From contig NZ_CP160680.1 in NCBI RefSeq assembly GCF_040784935.1, forward strand, positions 5,685,802 to 5,749,801: a stretch of 64,000 nucleotides of DNA, read 5' to 3'. The position numbers were made by a program, and so were the translations under genes. Shown piece by piece: positions 44,463-53,396 of the stretch; the first letter of the stretch is position 1, and each line of letters starts with the position of its first letter. The notes under the pieces were generated by a model. The model did no database searches. It worked only from the letters and a program-made list of their open reading frames with translations, and was not told the origin of the DNA. The stretch is from Lewinella sp. LCG006 (GTDB taxonomy: Bacteria > Bacteroidota > Bacteroidia > Chitinophagales > Saprospiraceae).

Positions 44463-44624
44463 TAGAGTTGTTCTGCTGGGACAAGTTTTGCTGCAAGCGA
44501 AAAATTTTATCCTGAGCTGCGTTAGATTTTTCGCCGAATTGCCCGCATTCGGCTGCAAAATCTGCCTTGCCCAGAATAAAATTTTAGCGCTTTCGCTAAA
44601 ACAGCCCCCAGCAGAACAACTCTA
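44463..44624. mobile_element. 162-bp MITE-like element with perfect 18-bp terminal inverted repeats
   Basis: TAGAGTTGTTCTGCTGGG (44463-44480) and its exact reverse complement (44607-44624) enclose a further imperfect inverted repeat (AGCGAAAAATTTTATCCTG against CAGAATAAAATTTTAGCGC). The whole element can fold into one long hairpin. It lies between two convergent genes, has no coding capacity and shows TA at both outer ends. A MITE or a large terminator-like repeat are both possible. Confidence 0.6.
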
Positions 44625-44636
44625 GTGCTTTGGGCA

Positions 44637-46109
44637 CTAAGGAGTGTTACTTGTATGTACCTCTAGTTTTTCCCGTTCTTCCGCCAACCAATCTTTGTAA
44701 TTGGCAGAATAGGCCTTGTTACTGAGCCGGTCTTGCAGTTTTTGCATGCGGTGCTGCTGTTTTTCCGACTTCCAGTATTTGCTCTCATAACGTAAATCAT
44801 ACAACTGTTTGATCAACTTTAGAAAATTGAGGTAAGCGTTTTTCTTCAGGCTGCTCAGTTGTCGGTTGCGGGTCACAAATTGTCGCGTAGCAAAAATGAG
44901 GGCTTGAAAAGAAGCCGTTTCTTCCTTATGGTAGTAGATTTTTAATTGAATAGATTTTGCCCCGAGGTGGTAAAATGCATCTGTAAATTCTACCTGGTGT
45001 AAACCCTGTAGCGCTTTGTCATATTGAGCTTGCTCGTAGCGCAAGGCCGCCAGATTGTAATGATAAGCATTGTATTGGTCTTGAGGAGGGAGGAATGTAC
45101 GGTAGGATTCCAGGAAATGCTCTGTCCATTCCCAGGCTTTTAAGCGACTACCAGAGGTGACGATATTGGTGTATGTCCACTGCGAAATCCGTTGGTCTCG
45201 CAAGAGTAACTGTTCGTCAAGCAGCTTTCGATAGATTGTCAGTACCTTTTGGTAATAATGGGTTTCCCCCATGTTTATTCTTTGTACACAATAATTGAGC
45301 AGGAAATTGTAAACCGTTCGCTTTTCTTCTGGTGGGAGTGCTTCGGGATATATCTCCAGTTGCTTTTCCATGTCAGAAAATGAATGGTCATCATCTTCAG
45401 ACTGTAGTAAACGTGCAAGGGCTAGGTAGATATTTATAGCCGATTGGTATTGCATTTGCTGATCTACTGCAGCTGCCTTTTGAAAAACTTCTTTTAGGTA
45501 AGACAACTCGTACTGTCCCTGGACGATGTGCTGTCGACTGAGCATATTGCAATAATTGACCAGTTGTTCCAGGGTGTAGTATTGGTCCAGCAATTGACTT
45601 TTTCGCTGTAAAGCAGAGTTGTGCTTTCTTTTTGAAGCGAGTAGGCTAATCGTGTCTTCAAAACCTGCAATTTGATAGCGAATATTTAAAGAAGTCGCGC
45701 CTTCCTCGGGGAAGTCGGCCCATTTTTTTTGCCATTTTTTTAAAATCCGCTGAGCGGGAATGACCAAACCCAGGTCTAATAAGGCCTGTATTTGCAGCGG
45801 GTAGGCTATATCTTCGTTATTTTGGAGTTCATTGTGCGCCAAAAAGGCATAGGTGGCCTGTAGTAAATCTGATAAATAATTGTTCATTGTGCTGGCCCGA
45901 TAAGGTTGGTCAGGGTGTAATTGCTGCCAAAGTGTTGCTTTATCCAGCAATTGATAACTTTCTCGCTGGAAGTATTCAAGTAGCAGAACACTGAGGTTTT
46001 GCAGATGCTTATTGGTGAGGTGATAGGGAGATTGGCAGTACGCAGACCAAGCTTTTAGCTGGGGCGGAGAAAATTTATGGAGAATTTGAGAAAGTAAATT
46101 GTTTTTCAT
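44637..46109 (-). CDS. Uncharacterised helical-repeat protein
   Basis: I do not recognise a named family. The 490-residue protein has no signal peptide and is rich in Leu, Gln and Tyr. It is almost entirely predicted helix, with a TPR-like rhythm (AINIYLALARLLQ, YHYNLAALRYEQAQYDKALQGLHQV). The N-terminus, LLSQILHKFSPPQLKAWSAY, is hydrophobic-amphipathic, and the C-terminus is basic. It is probably a cytoplasmic scaffold. It is divergent from the cohesin-like gene with 208 bp between, and no -7 motif was found for it. Confidence 0.6.
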   Translation of the reverse strand: MKNNLLSQILHKFSPPQLKAWSAYCQSPYHLTNKHLQNLSVLLLEYFQRESYQLLDKATLWQQLHPDQPYRASTMNNYLSDLLQATYAFLAHNELQNNEDIAYPLQIQALLDLGLVIPAQRILKKWQKKWADFPEEGATSLNIRYQIAGFEDTISLLASKRKHNSALQRKSQLLDQYYTLEQLVNYCNMLSRQHIVQGQYELSYLKEVFQKAAAVDQQMQYQSAINIYLALARLLQSEDDDHSFSDMEKQLEIYPEALPPEEKRTVYNFLLNYCVQRINMGETHYYQKVLTIYRKLLDEQLLLRDQRISQWTYTNIVTSGSRLKAWEWTEHFLESYRTFLPPQDQYNAYHYNLAALRYEQAQYDKALQGLHQVEFTDAFYHLGAKSIQLKIYYHKEETASFQALIFATRQFVTRNRQLSSLKKNAYLNFLKLIKQLYDLRYESKYWKSEKQQHRMQKLQDRLSNKAYSANYKDWLAEEREKLEVHTSNTP

Positions 46110-46220
46110 CTATGATTATTAAAAATAAAACACTGTAAATGAAGTGTTTGTGTCTTTATTGTTGTTGTGTATGTTCTATATCTTGTGATAAATGTAGCAT
46201 TTTTTTCTTCACTGTCGGTC

Positions 46221-46228
46221 TACATTTG
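46221..46228 (+). promoter_or_regulatory. -7 element for the cohesin-like operon
   Basis: TACATTTG fits TAnnTTTG and lies 89 nt before the ATG at 46318. The closest TTG upstream is too far away (35 nt). Confidence 0.4.
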
Positions 46229-46317
46229 TAATATCAATCTGAAAGCAGGTTGGTTGGCCATTGAATCGAAATTAAATGGCTACTTTATTAAACCAATAAT
46301 CCCATAAAAATTTAAAG

Positions 46318-49300
46318 ATGTTAAGACCACTGTTACTATTTGCACTCAGTCTATTTTCCTTTGTGCTCAAGGCGCAGGATACCGACTGTAGTTTTGGTTT
46401 AGTCTTGTCCTCGGTCGAAGCCGAACCCGGTGATACTGTGACCATCGACCTAACCACTCGTCAATTCGAAGCTATTGTTGCTTTCCAATTTCAGCAGCAT
46501 TGGGACCCTCAGGAATTGAGTTTTGTCGAGATTGTTTACAATCCTGCGCTGCCTTTTACGGTTGCTAACTTCAATCTGCAACCGGAGCAATTGAACCAGG
46601 GCAAGCTGAATTTTCTACATCTACAACCTTCGTTAAATGGGCTCAGTTTACCCGATGGTGAAGTGCTTTACAGTTTACGAATGCGTGTAAATGCCACCAC
46701 TTCCGCTTCCTTGAGCATTAGTAGTCCCGATGATTTTTTTGTAGAGATTGTCAAAGAAAATAACCAGATAGTAGAGAATTATTATTTCCTCCATTCTACC
46801 ATTGAGGTAGGGGCGGCATCAGGTGTTTCTCCTGGTCTGGCCAGTGCCTGTATTCAAGGTCAAGCTTGTAACAATCCAGCACTGGGGAGTATTCATTTTT
46901 CTCCAAGTGGGGTGGCTCCCTTTACTTACCAATGGACCAATCCGCAGGGATTCAGTAGCACTACTGCTGCGATCACCGGGCTCAATAGCGGGGTGTATCA
47001 CCTACAGATTAACGCCGCAAACGGAAAAGTATCCAACGGTGATTTCTACGTATCTACCAGCTCAGAAATGCAGCTTAGCCTTGATGTTGATGCTGACGAA
47101 TGTGGGGGGGCACCCGATGGCGCAGTAAGCAGCACCGTCACTGGAGGCTCGGGCAATTACAGCTACGCCTGGAGCAATGGCAGCACCACGGCTAATTTAT
47201 CCTCTTTGTCGAGTGGTACTTATAGTTTGACCGTTACCGACCTTGATCTGGGTTGTAGTGTAAGCGGTTCTGCTACGGTACAGAGCTTGAGTAATATTCA
47301 AGGATATTTTACAACTATTTTCCCTTCCTGTGAAAACAGTAGTGATGGCCTTCTGACCATAAATATAGATAATGGTAGTGGGGCAGGGCCTTTTTCCTAC
47401 CTCTGGTCCAATGGAGCAACAACGGCTACAGCCAATAACCTCAGCGCAGGATTTTATACAGTGACAGTGTCAGATGCAGCGGGTTGTTCGGCCATCTTCA
47501 ACCGTATTCTGACCGCCACTCCTTTCGTTTTTGATGCCACGGTAACGGGAAGCAATTGTGGAGAAGCAGTAGGTAGTATTGAAGTCTTGTTATCTGAAAA
47601 CGATTACAGCTTTATTTGGTCAACGGGAGCAACAACCAGTACCATCACTGATTTGAATGACGGTGATTATTCAGTTACCGTTACGAATATTGCTACCGGA
47701 TGTATCGCAAGCGAGACTTATACGATCAGTAGCGAAGGGCTAATCGTCGCTTACAATATTGATTGCAACCTCGTGGGCAATAGTTACGTAGCGGATATTA
47801 CCGCAGTGGTGTGGAATAATTCGGATGGGCCTTACACTTTTGCCTGGAGTACGGGTGAAACCCAGGTGAGTTCGCAGTTTTCTTCCATCACCGTTCCTGA
47901 CAATGCCAACTATAGCATTACCATTACCAGTGCTTCCGGTTGTACGGAGATTATTGAGGGAATGACGGTTAATTGTAGCAATAATAATACTGAACTTTAT
48001 CTAACGCCAGCTACTAGTAATTTGAATGACGGCGAAAGTATTTGCTTGTCGGTACGTGCCAATCAATTTACGGGTATCAATGGCACGCAATTTACCCTCA
48101 GCTGGGATGAGGATTTGCTGACTTACACTGGTATTGGTAACTTTTTGCTGGACGGCCTGACAAGCAGTAATTTTGGTACTGGTCTGTTAGAAGATGGATT
48201 ACTGACCGTTTCCTGGCTGGCTTCTGATTTGATCAATGGCGTGAGCCTCCCGGATAATAGTGTGCTTTTTGAGCTTTGTTTGCAGGTTAGCAGTACTGCT
48301 GCGGCTACGACCAGTGTTATTTTCGCTAATTCTCCTGCCCCTCTGGAGATCACGAATTCCAACAATGAGGTCATTTCTGCTAGCACCACCAGCGCACAAT
48401 TGATCCTCAATGACCCAGGCACCACGGGCGATCTTACTTTTATCGTAGGTGATGACAATGTGGGTATCGGAGAACAATTTTGTGTTCCCTTACGGGCTAA
48501 TCATTTTACCAACTTGATTGGCCACCAGTTGACGCTCACCTGGGATCCTGCTGCACTACAATACACTGGAGTACAAGCCTTGAATCTTCCCAATCTGAGC
48601 GTAAACAGTTTTGGATCTTTGGCTGAAGCACAAAACGCAGGCCGCTTGCGGATGCTCTGGCGAAATATTAATGTTACAGGTATAAGTCTGGCCAATGAGA
48701 CGGTGCTGGTAGAGGTCTGCTTTACGGCCCTAGGACCAGAAGGTACTTACCCCATTGATTTCTCTACCGAGGTATTGCCAGTAGAAGCGGTGGATGCCAA
48801 CTACGAGAATCCTTTGGTTCAAACAGTAGCAGGTACCATTACTATTGGCGAAGGCTTGCAGGACGCAGCCAGCTTGCGCATCGTCAGTGCTGGTGCAGAG
48901 CCGGGTGCAACTATCTGTGTACCAGTAGAGGCCGTTCAGTTTTCGGAAATTGTAGGTATGCAGTTTAGCATCAATTGGGATGTGAACCGGTTGATCTTCG
49001 ACGAATTGCTGGTGCTGGACAATCTTCCTGGACTACAGGAAAACAATTTCAACGTCATAGCAGAAGACGGTATCCTGAATTTGTCCTGGGTAGGGAATCT
49101 TGCCGAGCCAGCAACCCTTGTGGAAGGCACCCCGCTTTTTGAATTGTGCTTTACTGCCCAGGCTACAGAAGGCCCTGCTGGCGTGATATTCTCAGGGCAG
49201 CCTACCGCAATGGAGTTTATCCGCGACAACAACCTACTGGCTTTTATTCCTATCAATGGAGAAATTACCATCAGTGTCGATGGCCTGGTTTGGCCTGGCG

Positions 49301-50277
49301 ACACCAATGAAGATGGCCTGGCCAATAACCTTGACTTACTGAACATTGGTTTAGGCTTTGGTAGCCAGGGTGCTGCACGTAACCATCCTTCTTTGCAATG
49401 GTTGGCCCAATATGCTCCCAACTGGGAAGAAGAAACACCCGCTTCTGGTGTCAATTACCGGCACGCTGATACCAATGGCGATGGCACCATAAATGCCCTG
49501 GACACCCTGGCGCTGTCTTTGAACTGGGGACAGGAAACAGGAAACTTTTCGCCTGGTACTGCGGAGAACTTCTTTACTGGCGCACCTTTTTACGTACAAG
49601 CCGATACCGTACAGGCTGGAGCTACTGCCCGATTACCTATTGTGTTGGGGGTTCCTGATGAGGAAATAAATGGCGCCTACGGCGTAGCCTTTACGATTCG
49701 TTATCCGACAGAAATGATCACCCCTGGCTCTCTTCATATCAATGCGGATGGCTGGTTGGGTGCAGCAGAAGACAATCTCCTGTTGATGTTCCGTGATTAT
49801 CCCGCACAGGGTAGGGCAGAAGTAGCCATGGTTCGTACCGATGCCCAGGAACAAAGCGGCGGCGGTACCATAGGTGAATTGATCATCATCATGGAAGATG
49901 TTATTCTCCGTGGTTTGGTAGATGTAATCGTCCCGATTAGAATTGAAGGAGTGACCTTGATTAATTTCAGTGAACAACAATTACCTACCGCTCCTAAGGA
50001 AACCTATACACTCGTAGAAGGGGTGACGGAGACTACCTCACCAGCTTGGGCCAGTAACATTTCCGTGCAACCTAATCCAACTTCCGGGCCACTCAATATC
50101 CAGATGGGAGAAGTAGCGGTGGAATACATTCGCCTGACCGATTCAAAAGGAAGACATCTTTTTGAAGAAAAAACACCAGATGGACAGCTTGATTTAAGTG
50201 CTCTACCTGCGGGTGTGTACTATCTCCAGTTGCAAACCCAAGAGGGTAGCATCTACGAAAAAGTAGTTAAGCTCTAA
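46318..50277 (+). CDS. Secreted scaffoldin-like protein: cohesin-like modules, SprB-like repeats, dockerin-like module, T9SS tail
   Basis: The 1319-residue protein has a signal peptide (about 1-20, VLKAQ). A cohesin-like module (about 25-160) has the cohesin-type string GDTVTIDLTTRQFEAIVAF. SprB-like repeats follow (about 165-500; YSYAWSNGSTTANLSSLSSG, FSYLWSNGATTATANNLSAG). Three more cohesin-like modules start near 559, 705 and 851 (for example GEQFCVPLRANHFTNLIGHQ). A dockerin-like module (about 991-1062) has two canonical calcium loops, DTNEDGLANNLD and DTNGDGTINALD. A fifth beta-sandwich (about 1090-1230) and a T9SS sorting domain (SVQPNPTSGPLNIQM) complete it. It heads an operon with two dockerin-like genes. 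Cohesin identity is by sequence pattern only. Confidence 0.8.
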   Translation: MLRPLLLFALSLFSFVLKAQDTDCSFGLVLSSVEAEPGDTVTIDLTTRQFEAIVAFQFQQHWDPQELSFVEIVYNPALPFTVANFNLQPEQLNQGKLNFLHLQPSLNGLSLPDGEVLYSLRMRVNATTSASLSISSPDDFFVEIVKENNQIVENYYFLHSTIEVGAASGVSPGLASACIQGQACNNPALGSIHFSPSGVAPFTYQWTNPQGFSSTTAAITGLNSGVYHLQINAANGKVSNGDFYVSTSSEMQLSLDVDADECGGAPDGAVSSTVTGGSGNYSYAWSNGSTTANLSSLSSGTYSLTVTDLDLGCSVSGSATVQSLSNIQGYFTTIFPSCENSSDGLLTINIDNGSGAGPFSYLWSNGATTATANNLSAGFYTVTVSDAAGCSAIFNRILTATPFVFDATVTGSNCGEAVGSIEVLLSENDYSFIWSTGATTSTITDLNDGDYSVTVTNIATGCIASETYTISSEGLIVAYNIDCNLVGNSYVADITAVVWNNSDGPYTFAWSTGETQVSSQFSSITVPDNANYSITITSASGCTEIIEGMTVNCSNNNTELYLTPATSNLNDGESICLSVRANQFTGINGTQFTLSWDEDLLTYTGIGNFLLDGLTSSNFGTGLLEDGLLTVSWLASDLINGVSLPDNSVLFELCLQVSSTAAATTSVIFANSPAPLEITNSNNEVISASTTSAQLILNDPGTTGDLTFIVGDDNVGIGEQFCVPLRANHFTNLIGHQLTLTWDPAALQYTGVQALNLPNLSVNSFGSLAEAQNAGRLRMLWRNINVTGISLANETVLVEVCFTALGPEGTYPIDFSTEVLPVEAVDANYENPLVQTVAGTITIGEGLQDAASLRIVSAGAEPGATICVPVEAVQFSEIVGMQFSINWDVNRLIFDELLVLDNLPGLQENNFNVIAEDGILNLSWVGNLAEPATLVEGTPLFELCFTAQATEGPAGVIFSGQPTAMEFIRDNNLLAFIPINGEITISVDGLVWPGDTNEDGLANNLDLLNIGLGFGSQGAARNHPSLQWLAQYAPNWEEETPASGVNYRHADTNGDGTINALDTLALSLNWGQETGNFSPGTAENFFTGAPFYVQADTVQAGATARLPIVLGVPDEEINGAYGVAFTIRYPTEMITPGSLHINADGWLGAAEDNLLLMFRDYPAQGRAEVAMVRTDAQEQSGGGTIGELIIIMEDVILRGLVDVIVPIRIEGVTLINFSEQQLPTAPKETYTLVEGVTETTSPAWASNISVQPNPTSGPLNIQMGEVAVEYIRLTDSKGRHLFEEKTPDGQLDLSALPAGVYYLQLQTQEGSIYEKVVKL

Positions 50278-50339
50278 TTCCAGATTGCTATATACGCTGC
50301 TCTCTCTGATACTTATTTAATCCCTCAAAAAATAAATTC

Positions 50340-50912
50340 ATGTTACGAAATATCTTATTTGTTTTTTCCTTGCTGTTTGCGCTTGTTGGCATGGCGCAGC
50401 CCTTCACCGTAGCTGGTGTTATTGAAGCCTCCAATGGGGAAGCTATTGGCAGCATGACCATAGCGCTCTTAGCCGCTGATGGCAGTGTTCTCAGTACCCA
50501 GTCGGTAGATTGTGATGGCCAGTATACTTTCTCCGGCTTGGAAAGTGGCGTTGATTACAGCCTGCGTTTGGATAAGGAAAATAGCAGCGCCTTCAACGGT
50601 GTTTCTACTTTCGACCTGGTCTTGATTTCCAGGCACCTGTTAGACGTACAACCTTTTAGTAATCCCTACAGTGTAGTTGCTGCCGATGTGGATGAATCCG
50701 GGGTCATATCTATTACGGATATAATGATTGCTCAGTCTATCGTCTATGCTCAAGTGACGAGCTTTCCTGGTCAGAACTGGTTTTTCTTCAATGAGGGAAA
50801 CTCCTTGCCTGCCACGGAATTTCCGATTACGCTTACGGCTGATTTATTGGATTTCAACTTCATCGGCGTCAAAAAAGCAGACGTCAATAACTCTGCAAAT
50901 ACTTGTGAATAA
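50340..50912 (+). CDS. Small secreted dockerin-like protein 1
   Basis: The 190-residue protein has a signal peptide (about 1-20, LVGMAQ). A CnaB/carboxypeptidase-regulatory-like beta-sandwich follows (about 21-85; GQYTFSGLESGVDYSLRLDKE). A dockerin-like module has a degenerate first loop around FNGVSTFD and a good second loop, DVDESGVISITD (about 116-127). It ends with DFNFIGVKKADVNNSA. The same block occurs at the C-terminal end of the two giant adhesins. It has no T9SS tail and no enzyme domain. The gene lies 62 nt after the cohesin-like gene, so its product may bind that protein; this is an inference. Confidence 0.75.
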   Translation: MLRNILFVFSLLFALVGMAQPFTVAGVIEASNGEAIGSMTIALLAADGSVLSTQSVDCDGQYTFSGLESGVDYSLRLDKENSSAFNGVSTFDLVLISRHLLDVQPFSNPYSVVAADVDESGVISITDIMIAQSIVYAQVTSFPGQNWFFFNEGNSLPATEFPITLTADLLDFNFIGVKKADVNNSANTCE

Positions 50913-50943
50913 TTTTATTATCCTCCTAAAAACTCCCAACCTC

Positions 50944-51510
50944 ATGACTAACTATAAATATCTCTTGTTCGTATTTCTTTTCCCAATGGTAGGCTTTGCC
51001 CAAAATACCATTAGCGGGGACATTGTATTACCCAACGCTTTGCCAATCTGTAATGTACTGGTAGAATTGCTTGATCAGAACGATCAGGTGATCCGCCAGG
51101 ATGTCAGTGAAGAAGATGGTACATTTCAATTGTTGAATGTGCCCAATGGAACCGATTACACCCTGCGCTTCTTCAAAGAAGGTTCCTACCTAAATGGTAC
51201 GTCTACCTTTGATTTGGTCTTGTTGGCAAGAAACATTTTGGGTATAGAACCATTGCCACTTTATGCCCTTTGGGCGGCTGATGTCAATGACACTGGCACA
51301 GTGACGACCCTGGATATGGTCTTGATCCGAAAACTGATCCTGCAAATAGACACGACCTTTCCTGCCACATCTTGGGGCTTTGATGAGGCCGACGCTACAA
51401 ACTGTGACAACCGGATTGAAATTCCTGCCCTAGCAGAGTCTCTCAGTGTTTCGGTCGTAGGCGTAAAACGCGGCGACCTAAACAATAGCAATGCGATGAT
51501 CTGCCAGTAG
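50944..51510 (+). CDS. Small secreted dockerin-like protein 2
   Basis: The ATG at 50944 gives a 188-residue protein with a clear signal peptide (YLLFVFLFPMVGFAQ). An upstream in-frame start inside the previous gene is rejected. A CnaB-like beta-sandwich (DGTFQLLNVPNGTDYTLRFF) is followed by a dockerin-like module with NGTSTFD and the calcium loop DVNDTGTVTTLD (about 112-123). It ends with VGVKRGDLNNSNA. It is a diverged duplicate of the preceding gene, 31 nt away, and is followed by a strong terminator. No sorting domain is present. Confidence 0.75.
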   Translation: MTNYKYLLFVFLFPMVGFAQNTISGDIVLPNALPICNVLVELLDQNDQVIRQDVSEEDGTFQLLNVPNGTDYTLRFFKEGSYLNGTSTFDLVLLARNILGIEPLPLYALWAADVNDTGTVTTLDMVLIRKLILQIDTTFPATSWGFDEADATNCDNRIEIPALAESLSVSVVGVKRGDLNNSNAMICQ

Positions 51511-51527
51511 CACAATTCTTTTATACA

Positions 51528-51562
51528 AAAGGCACTGTTGGGTTTCCCGAACAGTGCCTTTT
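51528..51562 (+). terminator. Terminator of the cohesin/dockerin-like operon
   Basis: AAAGGCACTGTT (51528-51539) pairs perfectly with AACAGTGCCTTT (51550-51561) around a 10-nt loop, followed by TTGTGTTTTT. It begins 17 nt after the last stop codon. Confidence 0.87.
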
Positions 51563-51584
51563 GTGTTTTTAGTAACCATCTATA

Positions 51585-51658
51585 CCGTGCTCTGTAGTGT
51601 CGGGTTTTATACCCGACCATATATTCCGTGCTCCGTAGTATTGGGTTTTATACCCGAC
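51585..51658. repeat. Two direct 33-bp copies with a GGGTTTTATACCC hairpin
   Basis: Copies at 51585-51617 and 51626-51658 share 30 of 33 bases, start CCGTGCTC and end GGGTTTTATACCCGAC. Each contains its own short hairpin. The core resembles the hairpins at 6091-6135 and 24504-24530. Confidence 0.6.
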
Positions 51659-51717
51659 AAAGGAGCATGGAGCGGAGTAGGAGACAGCCCAGAGTCAAGG
51701 CATGGTCCCACAAACGC

Positions 51718-53223
51718 TTATTTTTTGTACAATTCCTTTCCTGCCTCTTCGTACTTGTCTCCCTCGGCCCATACGGGTACATTAGGGCTATTGGCGATCA
51801 TTCGGCAGCAGTGTGCGAAGGCCTGGCAATACTTCTTGAGGTAAGCATAGTCGATGCTTGCGGCTTCGTCTGTTACCTGGTGATAGTGCTGAAGGATTTC
51901 TGCATCAAATTCTGAAAAACCAGGACTAAAGGTCAGGGCAGGCACCCCCTTACGGGCAAAAGATACATTGTCGGAACGATCAAAAAGACCTTGTTCTGGT
52001 GCAGGGTCGGGAATAATTTTCATTCCGAAAGGTGCCACGCCAGCTTCAAGCATCTCATTAGTACCTGTACGGTCCCAGCCAAAGATAGAAACAGCACCAG
52101 TGTCGTTATATCCAGCTCCATCAGTGTTAAAATTGAAGATCACTTGATCCAATGGAATCAGCGGATGATCAGCATAGTAAGCACTACCCAATAAGCCTAT
52201 CTCTTCACCCGTCACGGCGAGCACGATGATGGAGCGCTTGGGCCGCATTTCGGCAAGTGCCCGAGCGGTATTAAGCAGCGCGATGGTACCAAAGGCATTG
52301 TCACGTGCACCATTGAAGATGCTATCCGTTTCGGTGTATTGGCCTCCTTGTTTACCAACGCCAACGTGGTCGTAATGTGCGGTGATGAGCAGGTATTCAT
52401 CCTTTAAGTCGGGGTCAGTACCTTCCAGAACGCCAATGACGTTTTGCGACTGTACCTTGTTGCGGATAAACCCGGTAGAGTTCAATTGTACTTTTAGCTT
52501 TTTAGCAGATTGAATGTCCGTAAACGAAAGCGCATCTACTTTATTCAACCACGCATAGGTGATCTTGCTATCCTCTTCCTCTTCTTCCATAATTTGCAAG
52601 GATTCTCCACCAAAATAGCCGGCAAACATCTCCCAGGGGAAAGGCAATTGATACAATTCAACCAGGGCTATGGCTCCCCGTTCTTCCGCCAGCTTACGCT
52701 TGGCACCCATGGCTCCAACAATGCTGCCAGGGTCTTTTGCACCCGGAGGGCCAGGCAAAACGAATACGACTTTTCCCGTCACATCCAGCCCGGCGTAATC
52801 ATCATGCTCCGTCGCAGCGTCTACCCATCCGTGACCAGCAAATACCCCTTTGGCTTTAGCATTAACAGCGGGTCCTGAAAGGATGATGAAATCACTTCCA
52901 GACTTAAGGCTAGTGCCATTTACAGTCATGGAAGAAGAAATAGGAGGCTGTGTAGCGGCGAAAGGAATACGCTGGAAATGGTCGGTCATGCCAGCAGGTG
53001 GCTGGTAACCATAAGCACGCAAGTGGGCTGCAATGTACGCTGCGGCCATGTCATTGCCACGGCTGGCAGTACGACGGCCTTCGAGTGCATCACTCGCAAG
53101 AAATTCCATTTGCGTCCGGATATCGTATTCATTGAACGAAAACTCCGGTGCTTTATCGCTCTGTTGAGCCGTACTATAATTGACCAATCCCAGGGTCAAA
53201 AGTAGAAAAAGATAATACCGCAT
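51718..53223 (-). CDS. M28-family zinc aminopeptidase with PA domain
   Basis: The 501-residue protein has a signal peptide (about 1-19, ending STAQ). A protease-associated domain is inserted around 110-260. The M28 catalytic core carries the two-zinc site: His283 (TAHYDHVGVG), Asp308 (NGARDNAFGT), the Glu pair 340/341 (VTGEEIGLLGS), Asp368 (FNTDGAGY) and a His near 446-448 (LQHYHQV). It probably cleaves N-terminal residues from peptides in the periplasm or outside. No T9SS tail is present. It faces the cohesin-like operon convergently and has no operon partner. Confidence 0.9.
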   Translation of the reverse strand: MRYYLFLLLTLGLVNYSTAQQSDKAPEFSFNEYDIRTQMEFLASDALEGRRTASRGNDMAAAYIAAHLRAYGYQPPAGMTDHFQRIPFAATQPPISSSMTVNGTSLKSGSDFIILSGPAVNAKAKGVFAGHGWVDAATEHDDYAGLDVTGKVVFVLPGPPGAKDPGSIVGAMGAKRKLAEERGAIALVELYQLPFPWEMFAGYFGGESLQIMEEEEEDSKITYAWLNKVDALSFTDIQSAKKLKVQLNSTGFIRNKVQSQNVIGVLEGTDPDLKDEYLLITAHYDHVGVGKQGGQYTETDSIFNGARDNAFGTIALLNTARALAEMRPKRSIIVLAVTGEEIGLLGSAYYADHPLIPLDQVIFNFNTDGAGYNDTGAVSIFGWDRTGTNEMLEAGVAPFGMKIIPDPAPEQGLFDRSDNVSFARKGVPALTFSPGFSEFDAEILQHYHQVTDEAASIDYAYLKKYCQAFAHCCRMIANSPNVPVWAEGDKYEEAGKELYKK

Positions 53224-53303
53224 AAAATCTTGTTGATATTAATAGATAATTAGGCATTGCCTGTTGTGTTTCGGGCTCGAAGATAGTTATAAGTGTTAAA
53301 AAT

Positions 53304-53332
53304 AAGCCCCTACTACCGTGTAGTAAGGGCTT
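53304..53332 (-). terminator. Terminator of the met/peroxiredoxin operon
   Basis: AAGCCCCTACTA (53304-53315) pairs with TAGTAAGGGCTT (53321-53332) with one mismatch. On the minus strand it is followed by ATTTTTAA. It lies 64 nt after the peroxiredoxin stop. Confidence 0.78.
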
Positions 53333-53396
53333 GAAGTATCGCTTTTGCGGTAGAACGACCGCCTAATGCTGTCATTATCGATCGCTTCGCCTACTT

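Noticed and set aside
50791-50943. Extension of the second dockerin-like gene into the first one
   Set aside because: The upstream part overlaps the previous gene in another frame, and a proper signal peptide starts at 50944.
46318-51510. Classical cellulosome locus
   Set aside because: No glycoside hydrolase, carbohydrate-binding module or enzyme-borne dockerin is present; only the docking-type architecture is similar.
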